64,000 nt of DNA from NCBI RefSeq assembly GCF_900113115.1, contig NZ_FOOF01000006.1:62001-126000 (forward strand), written 5' to 3'. The notes beneath the pieces are model-generated. The model did no database searches and was not told the origin of the DNA. It worked only from the letters and a program-made list of their open reading frames with translations. The position numbers and the translations under genes were made by a program. The DNA is from Duganella sp. CF458. Its GTDB lineage: Bacteria > Pseudomonadota > Gammaproteobacteria > Burkholderiales > Burkholderiaceae_D. Below are positions 44,811-52,417 of the stretch, one piece after another; position 1 is the stretch's first letter, and every line of letters begins with the position of its first letter.

Positions 44811-46376
44811 CTAGTTCAGGTCGAAACCGCCGGCTGGCTTGCCGGGCTGCTTCTGGGTTTTGTCTTGCGGCGGCACGCCTTCCATCTGGCCGGTGAAGAT
44901 GCGCTGGGCGCGGCTCGGGTCGGTCACATTCGAGGTGGGCAGGGCGTTGGCCAGGTCGGGCGGCAGCGGCTTGACCAGGCGCGGCGTGATCACGAACACC
45001 AGTTCGGTGCGGTCGGTCTGGAAGTCGTTGGAGCGGAACAGGGCGCCCAGCACCGGGATTTCGCCCAGGCCCGGCACCGCCTTGACATTGTTGGTCGAGC
45101 TGTTCTTGATCAAGCCGCCGATCGCAAAGCTCTGGCCATCGAACAGCTGCACCGTGGTGGCGGCGCGCCGCGTGGTGAACGAGGGCAGGATGGCGGTGCC
45201 GTTGACGCCGGCGGCCGAGATGCCCACGCCTTCCTTGTTCAGTTCCGACACTTCCGGCGCCACTTTCAGGTTGATGCGGCCGTCGCCCAGCACGGTCGGG
45301 GTGAAGCGCACCGCCACGCCGAATTCCTTCTCTTCCAGCGTGATGCGGGTGAAACCGCCGCCGTCCGGGGTGGACGCCACCGGGATGAAGATCTTGCCGC
45401 CGGCCAGGAAGCTGGCCTCCTGGCCGCTGATGGCCATCAGGTTCGGCTCGGCCAGCATCTTCACCAGGCCGTCGCGCTTTTGCGCGTCGATGCTGAAGGT
45501 CGTGCCGTTGCTCTTGCTGCCGTTGAACAGGGAAGGGTTGCCGCTCAACAGGTTCGACAGCAGGGTATAGGTCCAGCTGCCGGTGGCGTGGCTGATGCCA
45601 AAACTGGCGCCGAGCTGGTCGACCAGGGTTTTCGACACTTCGGCCACTTTCACCTCCAGCATCACCTGCTGCGGCGCGGCGACCGTCAACATATTGATGA
45701 TCTTGATCGACAGGCCGCCATCGGCGGCCAGCGCGGGAGCGGGGCTGGCCCCGGCCGGCGCCGAGCCGCCGGTGCCGGGACCGCCGGTGGTCGGACGGGC
45801 GCGGGTGACGAAGGCATTGGCCATTTGCAGCACGCGCTCGGCCACCACCACGTCCGGCACGGTGCCGCTCAACATGATCGAGTCGGCCGCTGCGGCGACT
45901 TTCACCATGCCGGGCATGCCGGTCAGCTTGTCGATGCCGCTTTGCAGGGCGGCGGTGTCGGAGCTGACCGTCAGGTCGGCGATCACGGTGTCGCCGGTCT
46001 TCTGCCAGACCATCAGGTTGGTGGTGCCGACGGTGCGGCCCAGCATATACACTTCGCGCGGGTTGAGCAGGATCACGTCGGCGATGCGGGCATCGCCCAC
46101 CGCCACCCGTGCCGCCGGATGCTGCAGGCGCACGATGCTGGATTTGCCTTCGGCCAGTTGCATGGCGGGCGCCAGCTCGGTGCGGCCTTCCGGCATCGCG
46201 GCCGGCAGCGCTGCCTCGGCCTTCCTGCCTGGCGCGCCGCCCTTGGCCTTCATTTTCGGCTGCTGGGCGACAACGGCTGCCTCGGCCCCTACCTGGGCGG
46301 CGGCGGGCAGGCCCAATGCCGGTAGGACCAGCAGGGCGCCCAGGAGGCTGGGTACGGCGGTGCTCAATCGTTTCAT
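44811..46376 (-). CDS. rcpA: Tad outer-membrane secretin RcpA/CpaC
   Basis: 521 residues with signal peptide. N-terminal pilus-formation domain (VRLQHPAARVAVGDARIADVILLNPREVYMLG), a BON-like region (SGTVPDVVVAERVLQMAN), then the secretin domain: ISGQEASFLAGGKIFIPVA, GVAVRFTPTVLGDGRINLKVAPEVSEL, FAIGGLIKNSSTNNVKAVPGLGEIPVLGALFRS, ELVFVITPRLV. Forms the outer-membrane ring through which Flp pili emerge. The Ala/Lys/Pro-rich segments near the N-terminus are likely linker. Next to cpaB, as usual. Confidence 0.95.
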   Translation of the reverse strand: MKRLSTAVPSLLGALLVLPALGLPAAAQVGAEAAVVAQQPKMKAKGGAPGRKAEAALPAAMPEGRTELAPAMQLAEGKSSIVRLQHPAARVAVGDARIADVILLNPREVYMLGRTVGTTNLMVWQKTGDTVIADLTVSSDTAALQSGIDKLTGMPGMVKVAAAADSIMLSGTVPDVVVAERVLQMANAFVTRARPTTGGPGTGGSAPAGASPAPALAADGGLSIKIINMLTVAAPQQVMLEVKVAEVSKTLVDQLGASFGISHATGSWTYTLLSNLLSGNPSLFNGSKSNGTTFSIDAQKRDGLVKMLAEPNLMAISGQEASFLAGGKIFIPVASTPDGGGFTRITLEEKEFGVAVRFTPTVLGDGRINLKVAPEVSELNKEGVGISAAGVNGTAILPSFTTRRAATTVQLFDGQSFAIGGLIKNSSTNNVKAVPGLGEIPVLGALFRSNDFQTDRTELVFVITPRLVKPLPPDLANALPTSNVTDPSRAQRIFTGQMEGVPPQDKTQKQPGKPAGGFDLN

Positions 46377-46392
46377 GGGAAGCTCCGTTCGG

Positions 46393-47241
46393 TCAGAATT
46401 GTTGGCTGCTGCGGTCCAGTCCTTTGATCATCTCCACCTTCACCCCCGGCGGCGGCAGGTTGGCAACCTTGCGTACCGGCGCAGGCTTCGGTGCCGGGGC
46501 CGCGGCGGCTACTTTGGGCGCCGCTGCCGGCGCGGCGGCACCCAGCAAGGTGGTCTTGGTGGCGCCGGTGGTCAGCGCCGGGTTGGGGTCGACCTGGTTG
46601 CGCAGGACCAGCGACAGGCTGCCCACGCTGCGCGCCAGGTCCAGCTTCTCCACCTGTTCCGGGGTCAGCTCCAGCGTCACCGCGTTGACCACCTTCGGCT
46701 TGGTCTCGTCGCGTGAGGATTCCTGCGCCACGGCCAGCACCAGGATGCGCTCCAGCACGATCTTGGAGATGGTCGGGTCCTTGGTCTGGCTGCGCTGGCC
46801 TTCTTCCTGGGTATTGACCAGGATGTCGACGTAGTTGCCGGGCAGGGCGAAGCCGGCCACGCCCACCACGTCGTTGACGCGGACGGTCATGGCGCGCTTG
46901 CCTTCGGCCACCACGGCCGACAGGCCGCCCTGGGTGCCAGGAGGCGCCAGCTTGCCTTCCAGGATCGGCTCGCCGCGCATGATGCTGGTGCGGCTGACGC
47001 GCGATTCCAGCGCCTTGTCGTCCTTGATGGCGCCTGGCGGCTGCACGGAAGCCGGCCAGTCGACCAGGCGCACCATGTCGGGCGTGATGCGCGCGCCCAG
47101 GCTGATGTCCACCTGGGCCACGGCGACCTTGGCGGTGTTGGTGGTGGCTTGCGCGGTGATCCAGCGCGCTGCCACCACGACGGCCACGAAGGCCAGGCCG
47201 ATGGCTACCACCATCATGATCATTGCACGTGTATTCCTCAT
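46393..47241 (-). CDS. cpaB: CpaB/RcpC pilus assembly protein
   Basis: 282 residues. N-terminal membrane helix (MMVVAIGLAFVAVVVAARWI), then an SAF-like domain (VAQVDISLGARITPDMVRLVDWP, ILEGKLAPPGTQGG, VNDVVGVAGFALPGNYVDI) and a C-terminal Ala/Pro-rich tail (VAAAAPAPKPAPVRKV). RcpC/CpaB works with the RcpA secretin, probably at the periplasmic face near peptidoglycan. Located 16 bases upstream of the secretin gene. Confidence 0.93.
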   Translation of the reverse strand: MRNTRAMIMMVVAIGLAFVAVVVAARWITAQATTNTAKVAVAQVDISLGARITPDMVRLVDWPASVQPPGAIKDDKALESRVSRTSIMRGEPILEGKLAPPGTQGGLSAVVAEGKRAMTVRVNDVVGVAGFALPGNYVDILVNTQEEGQRSQTKDPTISKIVLERILVLAVAQESSRDETKPKVVNAVTLELTPEQVEKLDLARSVGSLSLVLRNQVDPNPALTTGATKTTLLGAAAPAAAPKVAAAAPAPKPAPVRKVANLPPPGVKVEMIKGLDRSSQQF

Positions 47242-47266
47242 GATTTTTCCCCTTGGGTCCTAGGCG

Positions 47267-48583
47267 TCAAGCAACTGCGAAATAGTTATTCCAGGCCCAC
47301 TCGAGCGATGCGATATCGAGTGTCGGCAGGCGTCCTTCGTAAGCGGCCAGGTCGCGCAACTGCGATACCAGGTCGCGTGGGTAGCAGGCCATCAGCGGCC
47401 GTTCCTGCAACTGGTGGTGGCGCATCAGCCAGGCGAACGATTCGGCTTCGAACGGCACCGAATAGCGCTGGCAGACCTGGCGGAACACGGTTTCGTACTG
47501 TTCCGGCTGCAGCGGGCCGACGTGGATCTTGTAGCCCAGGCGGCGCAGGAAAGAGCCGTCGGCCAGCGATTCGGGCGGCAGGTTGGAGGAGAAGATCACC
47601 ACCACGTCGAACGGCACCGGGAACTTGTAGCCGTTTTGCAGCGACAGGTAGTCGACCTGGCGGTCCATCGGCACGATCCAGCGGTTCATCAGCTCCACCG
47701 GCGAGCAGCGCTGGCGTCCCAGGTCGTCGATGATGAAGATGCCGCCGTTGGCTTTCAGGTGCGGCGGTGCCTGGTACAGGCGGCTCGCCGGATCGAAGCG
47801 CAAGTCCAGCGCTTCCAGGGTCAGCTCGCCGCCGGTGATCACGGCGGGTCGCTGGCTGCGCACCCAACGCTGGTCGCGCGGGGTGCGGCGGTCGAACAGC
47901 ATGCCCGGAGGCGCTGTGTCTTCGATGGCGGTGTGCACCACCGGGTCGAACACCGGAATGATGTCGCCGTCCACCAGCAGCGCATGCGGCACGGCGATCT
48001 GCCCTTGCAACAGCCCGTTCAGGCGCTCGGCCAGGTAGGTTTTGCCGCTGCCGGCCGGACCGTGGATAAAGATGGCGCGGCCACTATTCATGGCCGCGCC
48101 CAACTGGTCAAGCACTGCCGGGCTGGCAACGATGCCGTCGAACGTTTTGCGAATGTGTTCGCGTTTGACGTGCATATGCGCCACGCTGTGGGCGCGCACG
48201 CGTTCGGCATAGTCGCTAAAGGTTACCGGGGCGGCGCCTGCATACGCGTCGCGGCGCACGAATTCGGCGGCGCGGGCACGGCCCGTATCGGTCAGGTTGT
48301 AGACCAGGTCGGCGTCGGTGTTGCTGATGCCGCGCCGTGCCGCCTCCATCAGTTTTTCGGTGCGCATGAAGCTCAGCACCGGGTCCAGCACCGACGGCGG
48401 CAGCTTCAGGTGGCTGGCCAGTTCATTCAGCTTGATCTGGCCGCGCTGGTACAGCACCTTGCTGGCCAGTTCCACCAGCAGCAGGAACGGCAGCCCGGTT
48501 TCTTCCACCGTGCGCGGTGCGGGGACGCGCAGCGGGTCGTCGGCCCAGGCGCGTTTGCTTGGTTCTTCAAAATCGGCAGGCAT
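47267..48583 (-). CDS. AAA-type ATPase associated with Flp pilus assembly
   Basis: 438 residues. Residues about 30-115 look like a winged helix (LPFLLLVELASKVLYQRGQI, LKLPPSVLDPVLSFMRTEKL), then a P-loop domain with Walker A HGPAGSGKTYLAERL (GPAGSGKT at 175-182), Walker B GGIFIIDDLGRQ near 285 and a sensor segment VVVIFSSNLPPE. Similar genes in proteobacterial Tad loci have been described as ATPases with chaperone activity linked to Flp assembly; their mechanism is unknown. Its place between cpaB and the methyltransferase-like gene fits a dedicated role. Confidence 0.85.
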   Translation of the reverse strand: MPADFEEPSKRAWADDPLRVPAPRTVEETGLPFLLLVELASKVLYQRGQIKLNELASHLKLPPSVLDPVLSFMRTEKLMEAARRGISNTDADLVYNLTDTGRARAAEFVRRDAYAGAAPVTFSDYAERVRAHSVAHMHVKREHIRKTFDGIVASPAVLDQLGAAMNSGRAIFIHGPAGSGKTYLAERLNGLLQGQIAVPHALLVDGDIIPVFDPVVHTAIEDTAPPGMLFDRRTPRDQRWVRSQRPAVITGGELTLEALDLRFDPASRLYQAPPHLKANGGIFIIDDLGRQRCSPVELMNRWIVPMDRQVDYLSLQNGYKFPVPFDVVVIFSSNLPPESLADGSFLRRLGYKIHVGPLQPEQYETVFRQVCQRYSVPFEAESFAWLMRHHQLQERPLMACYPRDLVSQLRDLAAYEGRLPTLDIASLEWAWNNYFAVA

Positions 48584-48595
48584 GGCGGACCTCTC

Positions 48596-49213
48596 TTAAA
48601 ACACCAGTGGCAGGACGCGGTATTTCACGCGGCGCATGTACAGCAGATACTCGCTGTCGCGCGACAGGAAGCGTTCTTCGCGCAGCAGCCGGGCCAGCAG
48701 CAGCATGGAGGCAAGCAGGCAGGTGGCGGCGTTGCCGAGGCTGGAATTGGACAGCACATAGCCCACATAGCTGAGCAGGTAGCTGGCGTACAGCGGATGG
48801 CGGATCCAGCGATACAGGCCGCTGGTCTTGATCTGGCGCCGCGCCGCCACCAGGCCGAAGCTGCGGTTCAGCGACAGCAGCCCGCCGATCTGCAGCAGCA
48901 CGCCGGCCACGATCAGCAAACGTGCCGCCGGCAACATCCCTTCGCCGCTGGGCGCAAAGAAGAAGGGTGCTCCGGTGGACGCGATGGCCAGCGCCCAGTC
49001 GAGCGGCGAATGGGACACGGCGGCCGGTTCCGAGCGCAGCATGAACAGCGCCGCCACCAGGGTTTCCGAGGCCACGAACAGCAGATAGGTCCAGTCGCCT
49101 GTCGCATTGAAGGCGCGCGCATGGGCCACCGAGAACAGCAGCCAGACGCCGGCCAGTGCGGCGGTGGCCAGCAGGTTGACGGCACGGGTGCCAAGGATAT
49201 GTTGGGCGTTCAT
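48596..49213 (-). CDS. ICMT/PEMT-like membrane methyltransferase
   Basis: 205 residues with five or so membrane helices; the C-terminal half has the isoprenylcysteine carboxyl methyltransferase-type motif KTSGLYRWIRHPLYASYLLSYVGY and the terminal REERFLSRDSEYLLYMRRVKYRVLP. Such proteins bind S-adenosylmethionine and methylate lipids or protein ends. The start overlaps the prepilin peptidase stop (ATGA). A role in modifying pilin or a lipid of the Tad apparatus is suggested by context alone. Confidence 0.82.
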   Translation of the reverse strand: MNAQHILGTRAVNLLATAALAGVWLLFSVAHARAFNATGDWTYLLFVASETLVAALFMLRSEPAAVSHSPLDWALAIASTGAPFFFAPSGEGMLPAARLLIVAGVLLQIGGLLSLNRSFGLVAARRQIKTSGLYRWIRHPLYASYLLSYVGYVLSNSSLGNAATCLLASMLLLARLLREERFLSRDSEYLLYMRRVKYRVLPLVF

Positions 49214-49797
49214 AACAGGCTCCAGCCGAAGTAACGGGTCAGTAACAGGTAGCACAGCGTGCCGCTGGCAATGGCCACGGCGTAGGGCAGTTGGCCGGTG
49301 ACCGTGGCAGGGCTGTCGACGCGGGCACTGCCGCCGGCCATGCCGCGCAACACGCTGCCCAGCACCATCACCTTGACGTTGCCGCTGACCTTGCGCAGGC
49401 TGCCCGTGCACAGGGCCACCAGCAGCGACAGCAGGCCGCCGGCCAGCACGCTGGACAAGCCCGCGCCCAGGGTGTCGAGCGGACCGAGGAAGGTGCCGAT
49501 CATGGCCATCAACTTGACGTCGCCGGCGCCCATGGCGCCCAGGCCATACATCGGCAGCAGCAACAGCAGGCCCAGTCCCATGCCGGCCGCCCCCTTCAGC
49601 AGGCCCAGTGCGCCGAACGGCTCGCTGAACAGGCCGGCGCCGGGCGTCACGGTGGCTTGCAGCGCCAGGCCGGCCACGATGCCGGCCAGCACCAGCGGGT
49701 TCGGGATGCGGCGGCTGCGTACGTCGCACAGCACGGCGCCGGCCAGCAGCGCGGCCAGCAGCACGATCGGCAGCAGGTGGCGGCTCTCGAAGTTCAT
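49210..49797 (-). CDS. tadV: Prepilin peptidase TadV/CpaA (A24 family)
   Basis: 195 residues, about six membrane helices. Catalytic Asp pair: D25 in CDVRSRRIPNP and D93 in GAGDVKLMA, both aspartates of type IV prepilin peptidases. It lacks the N-terminal N-methyltransferase domain of PilD, as is normal for TadV/CpaA. Start chosen at MNFESRH because it overlaps the PAP2 stop as ATGA; a longer start would extend into that gene. Cleaves Flp and TadE/F leaders after Gly. Confidence 0.93.
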   Translation of the reverse strand: MNFESRHLLPIVLLAALLAGAVLCDVRSRRIPNPLVLAGIVAGLALQATVTPGAGLFSEPFGALGLLKGAAGMGLGLLLLLPMYGLGAMGAGDVKLMAMIGTFLGPLDTLGAGLSSVLAGGLLSLLVALCTGSLRKVSGNVKVMVLGSVLRGMAGGSARVDSPATVTGQLPYAVAIASGTLCYLLLTRYFGWSLL

Positions 49798-50846
49798 GCG
49801 GCGCTCCGCTGCGGCAGCTTGCCGCACAGGGTCCAGATGATCCAGGCGCCCAGGGCGCCGGCATAGCCGTCAATCGCGTAGTGCCAGCCCAGGTGGATGG
49901 AGCCGAGCAGTACCAGCAGCGCAAAGACGCTCAGGGCGGCGCCGGCGGCCCGGTTCAGGCGCCAGCCGAGCAGGGCCAGCAGGACCGAGCTGGCGACGTG
50001 CATGCTGGGCATGGCGGCGATGCTGAGGGCGTTGTTGGTGCTGTCGGCGGCGTGATCGCGCCACAGCATGTTCTGCACGTCCAGCGCCCACACGGGGATC
50101 ACCTCGTTGGCGTTGTGCAAGTACGTCATCAGGCCGGCGAACGGGTCGGCGCCCGGCACCACGTGGCCGTAATAGCAGGGGCCGACGGAGGAGAACAGCA
50201 TGGCCATCACATTGCCGAGCAAGATCCAGCTCAGCACAAAACTCAGCATGAACTGCATGCGCAGCTGGCGCCGCTCGAGGTTGAAGGCCAGCCAGTACAC
50301 CATCGACAGCATGATGAAGAACCACAGGTGGTAATTGAGGTTGATGATGGCCGTCAGGTAGGGGTGGCCGAGCACGTGCTGCAGCAGTTGCCACGGTTGG
50401 CTGCCGCCATGCAGCCAGGCGTCGGCGGCGGCCATGCGGGCGTCCCAGGCATACGGCTGGACCAGGGGCACGGCGGCCTTGATCACGGTGAAGCTGGCGG
50501 AAAACAGCGGCATCATGGCCAAGACCGGTGCCGCGAACAACAGGCGCTCCCGGGTCAGGTAGGCGGTCAGCTCGACGCGCAGGTGGTGCAGCAGGCGGGC
50601 CGGGCGCTGGCATACCATGACGTAGATGGTGTAGCCGCACAGGGCGAAGACCAGGCCCAGCGCCAGCGTGGCGAAGTAGCCTTCCAGCTGCAGGTTGCTG
50701 CGGTATTTGTGCGGGAAGGCCCAGCACAGCATCAGCGCCGCCGCCAGTTCCACGCCGACGATGGCCAGCAGCAGGCGGTGCTCGTGCACCAGGGCGCGCG
50801 GCAGGTTCTGCCGGGTCGCCAGTGTGGGGGACAGGACGGCGCTCAT
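49794..50846 (-). CDS. PAP2-superfamily membrane phosphatase/transferase in the Tad operon
   Basis: 350 residues with about eight membrane helices. The C-terminal PAP2 motifs are MPSMHVASS and GWHYAIDGY, with the upstream DHAADS region; an LYH-like NLNYHLWFF precedes. This arrangement resembles PAP2-like inositol phosphorylceramide synthase/phosphatase proteins that act on lipid phosphates. Its start overlaps the stop of a small Flp-like pilin gene, and its stop overlaps the prepilin peptidase start, so it is embedded in the operon. PAP2 enzymes are not core Tad components. Confidence 0.85.
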   Translation of the reverse strand: MSAVLSPTLATRQNLPRALVHEHRLLLAIVGVELAAALMLCWAFPHKYRSNLQLEGYFATLALGLVFALCGYTIYVMVCQRPARLLHHLRVELTAYLTRERLLFAAPVLAMMPLFSASFTVIKAAVPLVQPYAWDARMAAADAWLHGGSQPWQLLQHVLGHPYLTAIINLNYHLWFFIMLSMVYWLAFNLERRQLRMQFMLSFVLSWILLGNVMAMLFSSVGPCYYGHVVPGADPFAGLMTYLHNANEVIPVWALDVQNMLWRDHAADSTNNALSIAAMPSMHVASSVLLALLGWRLNRAAGAALSVFALLVLLGSIHLGWHYAIDGYAGALGAWIIWTLCGKLPQRSAA

Positions 50847-51019
50847 GATGTCGCCAGGACCACCTGGTCCTTGACATAGGTGAACAGTGCCAGCAGCTCG
50901 GTGCCGCCGCGGGTCACGCTGACCACGATGACCACCGCAATCAGGCCCGCGAGCAATGCATATTCGATGGCGGAGACACCGTCGTCATTGCGGAGGAAAT
51001 GTAAGAGTTCTTTTTTCAC
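50843..51019 (-). CDS. Second Flp-family prepilin (58 residues)
   Basis: GTG start with a GGAGGA ribosome site five to six bases upstream; 58 residues. Leader MKKELLHFLRNDDG then VSAIEYALLAGLIAVVIVVS, with Glu at +5 and Tyr at +6 as in Flp pilins, then a short C-terminal segment ending FTYVKDQVVLATS. The stop overlaps the PAP2 start. It sits just behind the terminator that follows the main flp gene, so it would be made at a lower level. Minor pilin or initiator is likely. Confidence 0.88.
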   Translation of the reverse strand: MKKELLHFLRNDDGVSAIEYALLAGLIAVVIVVSVTRGGTELLALFTYVKDQVVLATS

Positions 51020-51034
51020 AATCGTCCTCCAGGC

Positions 51035-51079
51035 AAAAAAAATCGTCCGGGGAGGCCAGGGGGACGGCCTCGCCGGACG
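51035..51079 (-). terminator. Intrinsic terminator after the major flp gene
   Basis: On the minus strand CGTCCGGCGAGGCC pairs with GGCCTCCCCGGACG (hairpin 51044-51079; 13 of 14 pairs with one C-C mismatch), followed by a tract of eight T (51042-51035). It lies between the major flp gene and the rest of the Tad operon, so it would give much pilin mRNA and partial read-through to the assembly genes. Confidence 0.9.
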
Positions 51080-51089
51080 CCGGGGCTGC

Positions 51090-51263
51090 TTAGCCGTTGG
51101 CGGTGGTCAGCGCGGTGCCGATCTTGTCGAAGGTCTTGTCAAGCTCGGTGCCGATCAGTTTGACGGCGGCGATGATCACGACAGCGATCAGGGCAGCGAT
51201 CAGGCCGTATTCGATTGCGGTCACGCCTTGTTCGTCGCGGATGAATTTTTGGATGGCTTTCAT
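51090..51263 (-). CDS. flp: Flp pilin, major subunit
   Basis: 57 residues: leader MKAIQKFIRDEQG, processing after Gly, then VTAIEYGLIAALIAVVIIAA with the invariant Glu-Tyr (E+5, Y+6) of Flp pilins, and the C-terminus LIGTELDKTFDKIGTALTTANG. AAAGGA lies 7 bases before the ATG. Flp pilins polymerise into bundled fimbriae for surface attachment and biofilm. A strong terminator follows, consistent with very high expression. Confidence 0.95.
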   Translation of the reverse strand: MKAIQKFIRDEQGVTAIEYGLIAALIAVVIIAAVKLIGTELDKTFDKIGTALTTANG

Positions 51264-51331
51264 GATGATTCCTTTCAGGACGTTTAATTAACTGCACCAA
51301 AGTGTTTGCAGCTTCACGGAACAAGCCCGTT

Positions 51332-51475
51332 TCACCTGCCTTTTCCAAGCGCTAGAAGCACGATGATGCCGACGACAACTGTCAGTGAGGCTACAAGCAC
51401 ATATTCGTAAAAGGCCCGGCCGTCTTCCTCGACGATAAAGCTGGCGATTCGGGGCGGCATGAAACTGTTACGCAT
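51332..51475 (-). CDS. Third small prepilin-like protein (47 residues)
   Basis: 47 residues, ATG with GGAG six bases upstream. MRNSFMPPRIASFIVEEDG is followed by RAFYEYVLVASLTVVVGIIVLL and a short basic end (ALGKGR). Cutting after the Gly gives E+5 and Y+6 exactly as in Flp, so the prepilin peptidase could process it. There is almost no domain after the hydrophobic helix. It precedes flp by 68 bases in the same direction. It is not a close copy of flp, so it is probably a specialised minor subunit or an initiation factor. Confidence 0.72.
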   Translation of the reverse strand: MRNSFMPPRIASFIVEEDGRAFYEYVLVASLTVVVGIIVLLALGKGR

Positions 51476-51554
51476 TCTGTACTCCGGACATGGTTGTGTT
51501 GGCCTTGCCTGGTTCTAGTCTCAGCCGACATGTCTGCCGTGCTGATGAGTTCAC

Positions 51555-51584
51555 TTTATGCCTTCGCGTCTTGAGTTCCATCAA
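51555..51584 (-). promoter_or_regulatory. Weak candidate promoter for the Tad locus
   Basis: On the minus strand TTGATG (complement of 51579-51584) and CATAAA (51555-51560) are separated by 18 bases and lie 80 bases before the small prepilin start. The -10 hexamer is poor, so an activator is expected. Confidence 0.25.
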
Positions 51585-51632
51585 ACATCTGTCCTTTTCT
51601 GGCCATGACAGAAGTCCTTTTTTTCCAGCGGG

Positions 51633-51654
51633 AATCGGGACATTTGTCCCGGTT
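51633..51654. promoter_or_regulatory. Dyad upstream of the Tad locus, candidate operator
   Basis: CGGGACA-TT-TGTCCCG (51636-51651), extending to 10-11 bp arms with one mismatch, in the 248-base gap between the response-regulator stop and the first Tad gene. No T-tract on either strand, so an operator is likelier than a terminator. A further palindrome, CTACCGGTAG, lies at 51692-51701. The rest of the gap shows nothing clear. Confidence 0.45.
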
Positions 51655-51723
51655 CAATGAACGTATTCTGGAAGAAATATTTTCGACGCCCCTACCGGTA
51701 GTAGGCAAAGGGTCGGGAAGACG

Positions 51724-52410
51724 CTACAGGTCGGCTTGGTCGAGCCTGTGCTTGGTGGCGAACACGTACAGGTCCAGGCGGTTCGAGACGCCCAGCTTAT
51801 GGTAGATGGTGGTCAAATGGTTGCGCAAAGTGTGCTCGGAAATAAACAACTGTTGCGCCAAGGCCTTGTTAACCGCCCCCCCGCCTGTTGCAATCAGGCT
51901 GCAGATGCGTCTTTCCTTGGCGGTCAATTGGGCGATCTTGTCCAATTCAGGATCTTGCCGGCGTGCTTGCGGGTTGCGCATGGCTTCGAATACGCGGGTG
52001 AGCATGATGCCGTCGAGCCACAGTTCGCCGCCATAGACCTTTTCGATGGCTTTTAGCACCACGTCGGCCGGCTCATCCTTGCTGACCACGCCGCGCGCGC
52101 CCAGCATCACGGCACGGTCCAACAGTTCGCGGTCGCGCGTGCCTGACAGGACCAGCACGCGGGCGCCGTTGCAGCCGGCCAATAGGCGCGGCATGATGTC
52201 GAGGGAGCAGGTACCGCCCAGGTCGATGTCCAGCAGGATCACATCGGGCAGCACTTCGGGCGCCATGGCCAGCGCGCTGTCGCAGTCGCGCGCGGTGCCG
52301 ACCACCAGCATGTTCAAGGCGTCGCTTTCAATCAGCTTGCCCAGGCCCCACAGCAGGGTCTTGTGGTCGTCGACCAGCATGATGCGGATCCGTTTGTCAG
52401 CTTGCCCCAT
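51724..52410 (-). CDS. NarL/LuxR-type response regulator
   Basis: 228 residues; ATG with GAGGTGA close upstream. REC domain with acidic D14/D15, phospho-acceptor D61 (VILLDIDLGG) and Lys in VVSKDEP; a C-terminal LuxR HTH (LTAKERRICSLIATGGGAVNKALAQQLFISEHTLRNHLTTIYHKLGV). A Gly-rich insertion (GGGAVN) precedes the usual NKxIA position of the HTH. It follows the histidine kinase gene by seven bases and lies upstream of the Tad genes in the same direction, so Tad expression is the probable target. Confidence 0.92.
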   Translation of the reverse strand: MGQADKRIRIMLVDDHKTLLWGLGKLIESDALNMLVVGTARDCDSALAMAPEVLPDVILLDIDLGGTCSLDIMPRLLAGCNGARVLVLSGTRDRELLDRAVMLGARGVVSKDEPADVVLKAIEKVYGGELWLDGIMLTRVFEAMRNPQARRQDPELDKIAQLTAKERRICSLIATGGGAVNKALAQQLFISEHTLRNHLTTIYHKLGVSNRLDLYVFATKHRLDQADL

Positions 52411-52417
52411 ACTCACC

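Noticed and set aside
44865..46325. A 486-codon plus-strand open frame opposite the secretin gene
   Set aside because: His/Arg/Gly/Gln-rich translation with no recognisable motif; the minus-strand secretin is unmistakable.
51605..51805. A 66-codon plus-strand frame beginning MTEVLFF in the gap before the response regulator
   Set aside because: It runs into the regulator gene on the other strand, has no clear ribosome site and no family resemblance.
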